A stretch of DNA of 10,777 nucleotides, from the NCBI GenBank assembly GCA_050725495.1, contig JBOHHM010000176.1:1-10777 (forward strand), in the 5' to 3' direction. Below the pieces are notes generated by a model. The model was not told the origin of the DNA. It searched no databases and worked only from the letters and a program-made list of their open reading frames with translations. Source of the stretch: JBOHHM01 sp050725495. GTDB taxonomy: Bacteria; Pseudomonadota; Gammaproteobacteria; Burkholderiales; Burkholderiaceae_C. Of this stretch, positions 1 through 7,414 are shown one piece after another; within the stretch, counting starts at the first letter, position 1, and every line of letters begins with the position of its first letter. The position numbers and the translations under genes were made by a program.

Positions 1-1056
1 CCGGATCGCACACGCTGCCGCCCACGGAATGCTGAACTGTGCCTCGATGACACTGGCAGGGGTTCTTTTGCGTTCGATGGGACTGGCCATGATGGCGAGA
101 CTGGTTGCTCCGAAGACGTCAATCGCCCGAATCGAGCGGCCGTTGAGCGATGCGCGCATTGCCAGCACAGCGTCGATGGCGGGGTGCGCCACAACTCCGC
201 AGGGATATCCCTTGAATCCCAGGTGGATATTGAGAAAGTCCTCTCCAAGGCGATCTGTGATTTCTTCGAATTCGACCGAGCACAGGGGATAGTGCATGGC
301 ATAGAGGCCGCAGCGACCGGTCAGCGATCCCCTCGGGCCGGGCATCCCGATCGCGGCCATTCGGGCCGCTGCGATGCCATTGCGAACGGCGATGCCGGCT
401 TGCAGGGCCACTCCGCGTCCTTCAACTTGCCCTTGGAAGTTGCCCGAAGCCTGACAATGAGCGATACCCAGCGCGTCCAGGAAACCCTCGGTGCCAAGGC
501 AGAAAATCTTGGCCGCTGCGGCCGCGGCGCCATAGGTGCCCAGGGTGAATGTCGCATTGGCTATGGCGTGGCCGGGCACGAAACCCAGGCCGAGCGGCCG
601 CAGGAGACGAATTTCCAGATCAATGGCGAGTGCCACGGCTGTCGCCAGGGCTGTGCCGCTGACGGTGCCTCGCGACTCGGCCGCCGCAATGGCCGCGGGC
701 ACGACGCAACATCCGACGGCAAAGCCAATGGTCTCGTCTACCCAATATTTGTCCTCGTGCTCCCAAGCTTTGCCTGCCCGGCCATTGACTAGGCCGGCAA
801 GTTCGGCGGTTGTGCGCTTGGCGCTGCCCAGGATGGAGGCTTCTGCCGGCCCGGCCTGTTCCTCGACGTAGCGCAGCAACGTCGCATGGTGTGTTTCGGT
901 CACGCCCTCCAGTCCTGTTGCCAACCACCAAAGGATGGCACGTACGGCGTTCTCGCGCGATGGCGCCGGCAGATCGGCCCAAGCCACCGCAGCGAGATGC
1001 TCGGCAACGCGGGTTTCGATGGGGAAGTCGGTTGTGTGTGGCTGCAAGGTGGGCAC
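1..1056 (-). CDS. MmgE/PrpD family protein, C-terminus beyond left edge
   Basis: Reading the minus strand from a GTG at 1056 gives 352 codons without a stop to base 1. An in-frame TAA lies directly before that GTG; a TTG at 1047 is an alternative start. Neither start has a convincing Shine-Dalgarno. Family landmarks are LVNG (89-92), VVPAAIAAAES (118-128), GTYGAAAAAAKIF (173-185), AGIAVRNGIAAARMAAIGM (220-238), FKGYPC (281-286) and the FSIPWA segment (341-346) that opens the last part of the fold. The family has about 450 residues, so roughly 100 C-terminal residues are missing. Members include 2-methylcitrate dehydratase PrpD and cis-aconitate decarboxylase; they act on small tricarboxylates or dicarboxylates in the cytoplasm. 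The usual DFDDTH/HP catalytic stretch is replaced here by EHEDKY and no His-Pro follows, so substrate and activity are uncertain. The gene is co-directional with the LysR gene, 243 bases downstream of it. Family assignment is firm; function is not known. Confidence 0.88.
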   Translation of the reverse strand, partial: MPTLQPHTTDFPIETRVAEHLAAVAWADLPAPSRENAVRAILWWLATGLEGVTETHHATLLRYVEEQAGPAEASILGSAKRTTAELAGLVNGRAGKAWEHEDKYWVDETIGFAVGCCVVPAAIAAAESRGTVSGTALATAVALAIDLEIRLLRPLGLGFVPGHAIANATFTLGTYGAAAAAAKIFCLGTEGFLDALGIAHCQASGNFQGQVEGRGVALQAGIAVRNGIAAARMAAIGMPGPRGSLTGRCGLYAMHYPLCSVEFEEITDRLGEDFLNIHLGFKGYPCGVVAHPAIDAVLAMRASLNGRSIRAIDVFGATSLAIMASPIERKRTPASVIEAQFSIPWAAACAIR

Positions 1057-1299
1057 TTATGGTAATAGTCATCCGGGACACGGGTGTGTTCGAGGCGTTG
1101 CGGGACTGTGCGGCCAAGGGGGTGCCTCCCGTCAACCGGCGAGTGCGCTATGTTCCGTACTGTGGCAAGTTTGCGGGAGCCGCAGTCCATTTCCGGAGCA
1201 TGGATGGCGTGCGGGAGTAGCGTTGACGGCATCAGGCACCATGGATGCTGCCATGATGTGATGTCTTCCCGCCTCCTGTGCCAGGCCTGTGCGCTGCTC

Positions 1300-2229
1300 T
1301 TAGGCCAGCCAGCGTGCGTCGGGCCAGCACCCCTGCTCGAACGTGGTCTTGACGCAGTCCAGCAGCACGCCCACCACGCAGCGCACGGGCGCCGTGGCCT
1401 GCCGGCTGTTCGGCGCCGCGAGCACGATGGTGCGCTTGAGGCCCGGGCTGGCGAGCGGTGCCGCGCTCAAGAGGCCGCGCGCCACTTCCTGCGTCACGCC
1501 CACGGCGGGCAGAATCGTCCAGCCGTGGCCTTGCGCGACCAATTCCTTCTGCACGCTCAGCGCATTGGTTTCGGCAAAGACCTGTAAGGTCAGGCCCGCC
1601 TCGGCGGCGGCGTGCTCGATCACGGCGCGCAGGCCCTGCGGCGCGGCGGGCAGCACGAAGGGCTCTCGCGCCACGCGCGCCAGCGGCAACGGGCGCTTGC
1701 GGGACAAGCCCGCGGACGGCGCAGCCACCACCCACAGGCTTTCCTCGAGCAACGCCTTGATATGCAGCGAGGGCGTTTCCTTCTGGCCATAGAGCAAGGC
1801 GGCATCCACGTCTCCGGCTTCGAGCCAGTCCTGCAGATGCCCGGCATAGCCGATGGTCAGCCGCAGGCGAATGTGCGGGTAGCGCCGGGCCACCTCGCCA
1901 GCCACCAGAGTGGCCAGCAGATCCGACGTACTGGCCAGCAGGCCGATGCTCACGATGCCCGCCACCGGCCCCTCGGTGGGCTGGATCTCGGCTTTGGCGC
2001 GCGCCACCTCGTTCAGGATGCGGCGCGCGTATTCGAGCATGGTCTTACCCGAAAGCGTGAGCTGCATGCCGTGGCGGCTGCGGTCGAACAGTTCCGTGCC
2101 CATGTCTTCCTCCAGCAGGCGCAGCTGGCGTGACACGGCAGGCTGCACGATGTTCAAGAGTTTGGAGGCCCGTGTGACGTTGCCGGTTTCGGCAACGGTG
2201 ACAAAGGCGCGCAATTGTTTGAGATCCAT
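1300..2229 (-). CDS. LysR-type transcriptional regulator
   Basis: A 309-residue protein, the normal length for LysR regulators. The N-terminal winged helix-turn-helix spans about residues 2-60, with the helix-turn-helix around 16-37 (RASKLLNIVQPAVSRQLRLL), followed by a linker helix. A periplasmic-binding-protein-like effector domain starts near residue 91 (GIVSIGLLAS) and runs to about 295. The start ATG at 2229 is preceded by GAGGT seven bases upstream, which supports it. The gene is divergent from the acyl-CoA dehydrogenase gene across 112 bases, the classic arrangement in which a LysR protein controls its own gene and the neighbouring catabolic operon in response to a pathway intermediate. 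An itaconate-responsive role like that of the LysR gene beside the Pseudomonas itaconate genes is plausible from context but not shown by sequence. The C-terminal tail after the effector domain is cysteine-containing and unremarkable. Confidence 0.95.
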   Translation of the reverse strand: MDLKQLRAFVTVAETGNVTRASKLLNIVQPAVSRQLRLLEEDMGTELFDRSRHGMQLTLSGKTMLEYARRILNEVARAKAEIQPTEGPVAGIVSIGLLASTSDLLATLVAGEVARRYPHIRLRLTIGYAGHLQDWLEAGDVDAALLYGQKETPSLHIKALLEESLWVVAAPSAGLSRKRPLPLARVAREPFVLPAAPQGLRAVIEHAAAEAGLTLQVFAETNALSVQKELVAQGHGWTILPAVGVTQEVARGLLSAAPLASPGLKRTIVLAAPNSRQATAPVRCVVGVLLDCVKTTFEQGCWPDARWLA

Positions 2230-2341
2230 GGTGGTTACCTCGATACCGAAAGCTGATCGTTCAATCTAAAAATTCTATTTTTTTAAAAGACGATCAAATA
2301 TTACTATTAGTCAACACAACCCAATCCGGAGACTTCACCCC
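2230..2341. promoter_or_regulatory. Divergent regulatory region with inverted-repeat candidate LysR operator
   Basis: The 112 bases between the LysR start and the acyl-CoA dehydrogenase start are strikingly AT-rich compared with the flanking genes. TGATCGT at 2254-2260 and its exact reverse complement ACGATCA at 2290-2296 bracket a 29-base AT-rich core (2261-2289). This fits a LysR-type operator pair next to promoters firing in both directions. I could not assign -35/-10 boxes with confidence. The rightward gene has GGAG at 2328-2331, ten bases before its ATG; the leftward gene has GAGGT. Location and symmetry support a regulatory role; binding by this LysR protein is inference. Confidence 0.6.
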
Positions 2342-3508
2342 ATGAGCGCACTTTCCGCCCCCGACCAATACCAGGAAATCCGCGACGCCGTGCGCGGCCT
2401 GTGCAACCAGTTCCCGGCCGAATACCACCGCAAGATCGACGAGACGCGCGGCTACCCCGAGGACTTCGTCAACGCCCTCACCAAGGCCGGCTGGATGGCC
2501 GCGCTGATCCCGCAGGACTTCGGCGGCCCCGGTCTGTCGATGGCCGAGGCCTCGGTCATCATGGAGGAGATCAACCGCAGCGGCGGCAACTCCGGCGCCT
2601 GCCACGGCCAGATGTACGTGATGAACACCATCGTGTTCAGCGGCACCGACGCGCAAAAGCAGAAGTACCTGCCCAAGATTGCCGCGGGCGACCTGCGCGT
2701 GCAGTCCATGGGCGTGACCGAGCCCACCACCGGCAGCGACACCACCAAGCTCAAGACCACGGCGGTCAAGAAGGACGGCCGCTGGGTCATCAACGGCCAG
2801 AAGGTCTGGATCAGCCGCGTGCAGCACAGCGACCTGCTGATCCTGCTGGCCCGCACCACGCCCATCGACCAGGTGCAGAAGAAGAGCGACGGCCTGTCGT
2901 GCTTCATCGTCGAGCTGGACAAGGCCATCGGCAAGGGCCTCACGGTGCGCCCCATCCTGAACATGGTCAACCACGAGACCAATGAGCTGTTCTTCGACAA
3001 CCTGGAACTGCCCGAGGACGCGCTGCTGGGCACCGAGGGCAAGGGCCTGAAGGTGATCTTCGACGGCCTGAACGCCGAGCGCACGCTGATCGCCTCCGAG
3101 TGCATCGGCGACGGCTATTGGTTTCTGGAAAAGGCGACCGACTACGCCCGCGAGCGCAAGGTCTTCGGCCGCCCCATCGGGCAGAACCAGGGCATCCAGT
3201 TCCCGCTGGCCGAATCGTTCATCGAGCTCGAAGCCGCCAACGCCATACGCTGGCGCGCCTGCGCGAAGATCGACGCGCGCGAGAACGCGGGCGTGGAAGC
3301 CAACATGGCCAAGTACCTGGCCGCCAAGGCGAGCTGGGAGGCGGCCAATGCCTGCCTGCAGACGCACGGTGGCTTTGGCTTCGCCTGCGAATACGACATC
3401 GAGCGCAAGTTCCGAGAGACCCGCCTGTACCAGGTGGCGCCGATCTCCACCAACATGATCCTGGGCCACATCTCCGAGCACGTGCTGGGCCTGCCCCGTT
3501 CGTACTGA
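2342..3508 (+). CDS. Acyl-CoA dehydrogenase with helix-G type catalytic glutamate
   Basis: A 388-residue, full-length FAD-dependent acyl-CoA dehydrogenase. It forms a 2,3-double bond in an acyl-CoA and passes electrons to ETF. Seen in order: N-terminal helical domain (about 1-120); middle beta domain with the flavin/substrate motif MGVTEPTTGSD (123-133) and WVINGQKVWIS (148-158); C-terminal helical domain with FGRPIGQNQGIQFPLA (275-290) and the LQTHGGFGFACEYDIER segment (339-355). The base used by short- and medium-chain enzymes (Glu in YEGT) is replaced by Pro367. Glu246 in LNAER instead aligns with the helix-G glutamate of isovaleryl-CoA and long-chain enzymes, so the protein should be active. 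It is the first gene of the operon, 24 bases before etfB. Context suggests a branched or dicarboxylic acyl-CoA such as methylsuccinyl-CoA; sequence alone does not fix the substrate. Confidence 0.95.
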   Translation: MSALSAPDQYQEIRDAVRGLCNQFPAEYHRKIDETRGYPEDFVNALTKAGWMAALIPQDFGGPGLSMAEASVIMEEINRSGGNSGACHGQMYVMNTIVFSGTDAQKQKYLPKIAAGDLRVQSMGVTEPTTGSDTTKLKTTAVKKDGRWVINGQKVWISRVQHSDLLILLARTTPIDQVQKKSDGLSCFIVELDKAIGKGLTVRPILNMVNHETNELFFDNLELPEDALLGTEGKGLKVIFDGLNAERTLIASECIGDGYWFLEKATDYARERKVFGRPIGQNQGIQFPLAESFIELEAANAIRWRACAKIDARENAGVEANMAKYLAAKASWEAANACLQTHGGFGFACEYDIERKFRETRLYQVAPISTNMILGHISEHVLGLPRSY

Positions 3509-3532
3509 TTGATTTTTGAAGGAATCCACACC

Positions 3533-4282
3533 ATGAAAATCCTCGTCCCCGTCAAACGCGTTGTGGACTACAACGTCAAAGTCCGCGTCAAATCCGATGG
3601 CACCGGCGTCGACATCGCCAACGTCAAGATGAGCATGAACCCGTTTGACGAGATCGCCGTCGAAGAGGCCACTCGCCTGAGAGAAAAAGGCGTCGTGACC
3701 GAAGTCATCGCCGTCAGCTGCGGCGTGCTGCAATGCCAGGAAACCCTGCGCACCGCCATGGCCATTGGCGCAGACCGCGCCATCCTGGTCGAGACCGCTG
3801 AAGAACTGCAGCCGCTGGCTGTCGCCAAGCTGCTCAAGGCACTGGTCGACAAAGAGCAACCCCAGCTTGTCATCCTAGGCAAGCAGGCGATTGACGACGA
3901 CTGCAACCAGACCGGCCAGATGCTGGCCGCGCTGCTGGGCTGGCCCCAGGCGACGTTTGCCTCCAAGGTCGAAGTCGAAGGCGGCACCGCCAAGGTCACG
4001 CGCGAAGTCGACGGCGGCCTGGAAACGCTTTCGCTCACGCTGCCGGCCATTATCACGACCGACTTGCGTCTGAACGAGCCGCGCTACGTCACCTTGCCCA
4101 ACATCATGAAGGCCAAGAAAAAGCAGCTCGACAACGTCAAGCCCGAAGAGCTTGGTGTCGACGTCAAGCCGCGCATCAAGACCCTGAAGGTCACCGAGCC
4201 GCCCAAGCGCAGCGCCGGCATCAAGGTGGCCGACGTGGCCGCCCTGGTGGACAAGCTCAAGAACGAAGCCAAAGTCATCTAA
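3533..4282 (+). CDS. etfB: Electron transfer flavoprotein beta subunit
   Basis: A 249-residue small (beta) subunit of the cytoplasmic ETF heterodimer, which takes electrons from acyl-CoA dehydrogenases and delivers them to ETF-QO. It begins MKILVPVKRVVDYN, as in the alpha-proteobacterial/mitochondrial type. The nucleotide (AMP) binding region is visible as VILGKQAIDDDCNQTGQ (113-129). The partner-recognition loop LRLNEPRYVTLPNIMKAKKK (178-197) is close to the human protein and contains the leucine that docks into dehydrogenases. I chose the ATG at 3533 over an upstream TTG at 3509 because AAGGA lies nine bases before it and the conserved N-terminus begins there. The stop is followed 13 bases later by the etfA start, consistent with co-translation of the two subunits. 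Confidence 0.97.
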   Translation: MKILVPVKRVVDYNVKVRVKSDGTGVDIANVKMSMNPFDEIAVEEATRLREKGVVTEVIAVSCGVLQCQETLRTAMAIGADRAILVETAEELQPLAVAKLLKALVDKEQPQLVILGKQAIDDDCNQTGQMLAALLGWPQATFASKVEVEGGTAKVTREVDGGLETLSLTLPAIITTDLRLNEPRYVTLPNIMKAKKKQLDNVKPEELGVDVKPRIKTLKVTEPPKRSAGIKVADVAALVDKLKNEAKVI

Positions 4283-4295
4283 GGAGTTGATAGAC

Positions 4296-5228
4296 ATGAC
4301 CGCACTAGTAATCGCAGAACACGACAACAACTCCATCAAGCCCGCCACCCTCAACACCGTGACCGCTGCCGCCCAGTGCGGCGGCGACGTGCACGTGCTG
4401 GTGGCCGGCAAGGGCGCCGAAGCCGCTGCCAAGGCAGCCGCCGCCATCGCCGGTGTGGCCAAAGTCATCCACGTCGAAGGCGAGCAGTTCGCCCACGGCC
4501 TGGCCGAGAATATGGCCGCCCAGGTGGTTGCTATCGCGTCTGCCTACTCGCACATCCTGTTTCCCGCCACCGCCTCGGGCAAGAACATCGCCCCCCGCGT
4601 GGCCGCGACGCTGGATGTTGGCCAGATCTCCGACATCACCAAGGTCGATGCCGCAGACACCTTCGAGCGCCCCATCTACGCCGGCAACGCGATCGCCATC
4701 GTGCAAAGCCTGGACGCGACCAAAGTCATCACCGTGCGCACCACCGGCTTTGACGCCGCGGCCGCCACCGGCGGCTCCGCCGCGATCGAAACGCCCGCAG
4801 GCGTGGCCGACAGCGGCAAGTCGACTTTCCTGGGCTCCGAAATCGCCAAGAGCGACCGCCCCGAGCTGACAGCCGCCAAGATCATCGTCTCCGGTGGCCG
4901 GGCGATGGGCTCCAGCGAGAAATTCAATGAAGTGTTGACGCCGCTAGCTGACAAACTGGGCGCTGCCCTGGGCGCTTCGCGCGCTGCGGTTGACGCAGGC
5001 TACGCCCCCAACGACTGGCAAGTGGGCCAGACCGGCAAGATCGTCGCGCCCCAGCTCTACATCGCAGCCGGCATCTCCGGCGCGATCCAGCACCTGGCCG
5101 GCATGAAGGACAGCAAGGTCATCGTTGCGATCAACAAAGACCCGGAAGCGCCGATCTTCAGCGTGGCCGACTACGGCCTGGAGGCCGACTTGTTCACGGC
5201 TGTGCCTGAACTGGTCAAGGCTTTGTGA
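4296..5228 (+). CDS. etfA: Electron transfer flavoprotein alpha subunit
   Basis: A 310-residue large subunit of ETF carrying most of the FAD site. The N-terminal alpha/beta domain (about 1-185) is followed by the FAD domain: SGGRAMGS (199-206, Arg202 matching the flavin-contacting Arg of human ETF), GASRAAVDAGY (226-236), VGQTGKIVAPQLYIAAGISG (243-262), His265 in AIQHLAGMKD, and NKDPEAPIF followed by ADYG (280-294). All expected flavin-binding elements are present, so it should be functional. The start ATG at 4296 has a perfect AAGGAG nine bases upstream, overlapping the etfB stop; a TTG at 4287 is rejected on that basis. Having etfB-etfA directly behind an acyl-CoA dehydrogenase gene suggests that this ETF is produced together with that enzyme. 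Confidence 0.97.
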   Translation: MTALVIAEHDNNSIKPATLNTVTAAAQCGGDVHVLVAGKGAEAAAKAAAAIAGVAKVIHVEGEQFAHGLAENMAAQVVAIASAYSHILFPATASGKNIAPRVAATLDVGQISDITKVDAADTFERPIYAGNAIAIVQSLDATKVITVRTTGFDAAAATGGSAAIETPAGVADSGKSTFLGSEIAKSDRPELTAAKIIVSGGRAMGSSEKFNEVLTPLADKLGAALGASRAAVDAGYAPNDWQVGQTGKIVAPQLYIAAGISGAIQHLAGMKDSKVIVAINKDPEAPIFSVADYGLEADLFTAVPELVKAL

Positions 5229-5235
5229 AGCCAAT

Positions 5236-5300
5236 TTGCTACTGAAAGAATAGCTGCCAGCGCTTATCCATAAAGCGCTACAGACCGATTCCCTTCAAAA
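5236..5300 (+). repeat. Intergenic repeat with hairpin, copy 1
   Basis: The 90 bases between etfA and the hydratase gene contain ATAGCTGCCAGCGCTT followed by a perfect 7-bp inverted repeat, AGCGCTT (5259-5265) and AAGCGCT (5273-5279), with a 7-base loop, and then CAGACCGATT. A related sequence lies at 8254-8320. I recall ATAGCTGCC...GCGCT elements as dispersed intergenic repeats in Comamonadaceae; the sequence directly shows two related copies here. No T-run follows the stem, so it is a poor intrinsic terminator; transcript processing or partial attenuation between blocks is possible. The outer limits are approximate. Confidence 0.7.
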
Positions 5301-5318
5301 AACGGAGACAAAGGCGGT

Positions 5319-6179
5319 ATGAGTTCCGAATCCCCCGAATCCTTCGACGCCTGGGTGGGCCGCACCAACGAGAGTGCGGATTATGTCGTCCAAACCCCCA
5401 TCCGCCTCATGCAGGCCACGCTGGATGCAGCCAATGTTGGCGCGCTGCCGCCCCACCTGCCGCCGCTGTGGCACTGGCTGTACTTTCTGCCGAGCGAGCG
5501 TCAATCGAACATCGGCCCCGACGGACACCCGAAGCGCGGCGGCTTTCTGCCGCCCATCACGCTGCCCCGGCGCATGTGGGCGGGCGGGCGGCTCACGTTC
5601 CTGCGGCCGCTGGCCGTGGGTGCTGCCGTGCGGCGCGCTTCGCTCATCAAGAGCGTGCAAAGCAAATCGGGCCGCAGCGGCACCCTGGTGTTCGTGACCG
5701 TGCAGCACGACATTGCCGATGCGCAAGGCACCGCCATCCGGGAAGAGCAGGACATCGTCTATCGAGATGCGCCTGCCCCTGGCGCCCCCGCGCCCCAGCC
5801 TGCCGCCGCGCCCGTGGACGAACAATTCAGCCGCACCATCACGCCCGACCCGGTGCTGCTCATGCGCTACTCCGCGCTCACCTTCAACGGCCACCGCATC
5901 CACTACGACCGCCCCTACGCCATGCAGGAAGAGGGCTACCCCGGCCTGGTGGTGCACGGCCCGCTGATCGCCACGCTGCTGATGGAAGAGCTGCGCCGCG
6001 CGCATCCGGACAAGACCCTCCGCAGCTTCGAGTTCAAGGCCATGAGCCCGCTGTTCGACACCGCGTCGTTCACGGTGAACGGCAAACTCGAAGGCAATGC
6101 CACCCAGACCATGGCCCGCCTGTGGGCGCGCGGCCCGCAAGGCCAGCTTGCCATGCAGGCCAGCGCCGAGATCGAATAA
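5319..6179 (+). CDS. MaoC-like / FAS1-dehydratase-type acyl-CoA hydratase (itaconyl-CoA/mesaconyl-CoA hydratase type)
   Basis: A 286-residue double hot-dog protein. An N-terminal FAS1-type dehydratase-like domain (about 1-150, with FLPPITLPRRMWAGGRLTF at 76-94) is joined by an Ala/Pro linker (151-166) to a catalytic MaoC-like domain. The catalytic motif reads SALTFNGHRIHYDRPYA (185-201), with His195 and Asp197 as likely key residues, then GLVVHGPL (209-216). The FNGHRIHYD form is that of mesaconyl-C4-CoA hydratase and itaconyl-CoA hydratase rather than of PhaJ-type enoyl hydratases. The expected reaction is reversible hydration of a C5 unsaturated dicarboxyl-CoA to citramalyl-CoA. The ATG at 5319 follows AAGG and a more distant GGAG, a mediocre ribosome site. 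It is 22 bases before the CoA-transferase gene. The exact substrate is inferred from neighbours and motif. Confidence 0.9.
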   Translation: MSSESPESFDAWVGRTNESADYVVQTPIRLMQATLDAANVGALPPHLPPLWHWLYFLPSERQSNIGPDGHPKRGGFLPPITLPRRMWAGGRLTFLRPLAVGAAVRRASLIKSVQSKSGRSGTLVFVTVQHDIADAQGTAIREEQDIVYRDAPAPGAPAPQPAAAPVDEQFSRTITPDPVLLMRYSALTFNGHRIHYDRPYAMQEEGYPGLVVHGPLIATLLMEELRRAHPDKTLRSFEFKAMSPLFDTASFTVNGKLEGNATQTMARLWARGPQGQLAMQASAEIE

Positions 6180-6201
6180 ACAAAGACACACGGAGACGGC
6201 C

Positions 6202-7401
6202 ATGCAAACGAAAAAAGGCCAGAATGGCCCCCTAAGCGGGATGACCGTCATCACGCTGGAACACGCCATTGCCGCGCCGTTCTGCACGCGCCAGCTCGCC
6301 GACCTGGGCGCGCGCGTCATCAAGGTCGAGCGCCCTGGCGTGGGCGATTTCGCGCGCGCCTACGACCACCGCACGCGCGGCCTGGCCTCGCACTTCGTCT
6401 GGACCAACCGCTCCAAGGAAAGCCTCACGCTCGACCTGAAGCAGCCCGCTGCGCAAGAGGTGCTGGGCGAGCTGATCGCCGGAGCCGACGTGCTGGTGCA
6501 GAACCTCGCGCCCGGCGCGGCGGCGCGCATGGGGTTGTCCTTCGAGGCGCTGCACGTCAAGCACCCCAAGCTCATCGTCTGCGACATCAGCGGCTACGGC
6601 GGCGACGGCCCGTACCGCGACAAGAAGGCCTACGACCTGCTGATCCAGAGCGAGGCGGCCTTCCTCTCCATTACCGGCACCAAGGATGAGCCTAGCAAGG
6701 CGGGCAACTCGATTGCCGACATCGCGGCGGGCATGTATGCCTACACCGGCATCCTGAGCGCGCTGCTGCAGCGCAATATCAGCGGCGAAGGCTCGCATGT
6801 CGAGGTCTCCATGCTCGAAGCCCTAGGTGAGTGGATGGGCTTCCCGATGTACTACGCCTACGACGGCCAGCCGCCGCCGGGCCGTAATGGCGCGGCGCAC
6901 GCCACCATCTACCCCTATGGCCCATTCTGGGCGGGCGATGGGCGGGTGGTGATGCTGGGCCTGCAGAACGAACGCGAGTGGAAGCTGTTTTGCGACGTGG
7001 TGCTGCGCAACTCCGCGCTGGCCACCGACCCGCGCTTCGACGCCAACGTGCGCCGCGTGGAAAACCGCACCGAACTCAAGCAGGTCATCGAAGAAACCTT
7101 CGCCAGCCTCACCGCGAAAGACGTGATCGCGCGCCTGGACGAGGCGCAAATCGCCAACGCCGCCGTCAACCAGGTGGGCGATTTGTGGACGCACCCGCAA
7201 CTGCACGCACGCCAGCGCTTCCGCCCCATCGGCTCGCCTTCGGGTGAGCTGCAGGCGCTGCTGCCGCCCGCCACCGTCAACAGCTTCGACGTGCGCATGG
7301 ATGCGGTGCCTGGGCTGGGCGAGCACAGCGAGGCCATTCTGCGCAGCCTGGGCCGCTCGGATGCCGACATTGCGGCGCTGCGCAGGAATGGTGTGATCTG
7401 A
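6202..7401 (+). CDS. Class III (CaiB/BaiF) CoA-transferase, probable dicarboxylate CoA-transferase
   Basis: A 399-residue family III CoA-transferase, normal length (about 390-430). These interlocked dimers move CoA from a donor, commonly succinyl-CoA, to a carboxylic acid through an aspartyl intermediate. Seen: GMTVITLEHAIAAPFCTRQL (13-32), LADLGARVIKVERPGVGD (32-49), NRSKESLTLDL (69-79), CDISGYGGDGPYRDKKAYDL (127-146) and SIADIAAGMYA (170-180), whose Asp173 aligns with the catalytic aspartate (Asp169 of formyl-CoA transferase). The start ATG at 6202 has GGAG six bases upstream and begins the conserved fold; an earlier ATG at 6097 would overlap the hydratase gene in another frame and has no such site. 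Flanked by a MaoC-like hydratase and a CitE-like lyase, it matches the role of succinyl-CoA:itaconate CoA-transferase; the acceptor acid is inference. Confidence 0.93.
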   Translation: MQTKKGQNGPLSGMTVITLEHAIAAPFCTRQLADLGARVIKVERPGVGDFARAYDHRTRGLASHFVWTNRSKESLTLDLKQPAAQEVLGELIAGADVLVQNLAPGAAARMGLSFEALHVKHPKLIVCDISGYGGDGPYRDKKAYDLLIQSEAAFLSITGTKDEPSKAGNSIADIAAGMYAYTGILSALLQRNISGEGSHVEVSMLEALGEWMGFPMYYAYDGQPPPGRNGAAHATIYPYGPFWAGDGRVVMLGLQNEREWKLFCDVVLRNSALATDPRFDANVRRVENRTELKQVIEETFASLTAKDVIARLDEAQIANAAVNQVGDLWTHPQLHARQRFRPIGSPSGELQALLPPATVNSFDVRMDAVPGLGEHSEAILRSLGRSDADIAALRRNGVI

Positions 7402-7414
7402 GGAGTGATTTGAA

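Noticed and set aside
184..792. Plus-strand open frame of 202 codons in the left part
   Set aside because: The minus strand here encodes an unbroken MmgE/PrpD protein with several family motifs; the plus-strand frame has none.
620..1232. Two minus-strand frames (620-1135 and 900-1232) as alternative genes near the MmgE/PrpD start
   Set aside because: They are out of frame with the conserved MmgE/PrpD reading and their translations are Arg/Pro-rich with no conserved motif.
2294..3859. 521-codon open frame on the minus strand opposite the dehydrogenase gene and etfB
   Set aside because: It is antisense to two clearly conserved genes. Its translation is rich in Gly, Asp, His, Val and Leu with no recognisable fold, which is typical of the complement of GC-rich codons.
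6097..6201. Earlier ATG at 6097 for the CoA-transferase
   Set aside because: It would overlap the end of the hydratase gene and add 35 residues with no family match; the ATG at 6202 has a well-spaced GGAG and begins the conserved fold.
5295..6323. 342-codon minus-strand open frame opposite the hydratase gene
   Set aside because: Antisense to a protein with intact catalytic motifs; composition is typical of a shadow frame.
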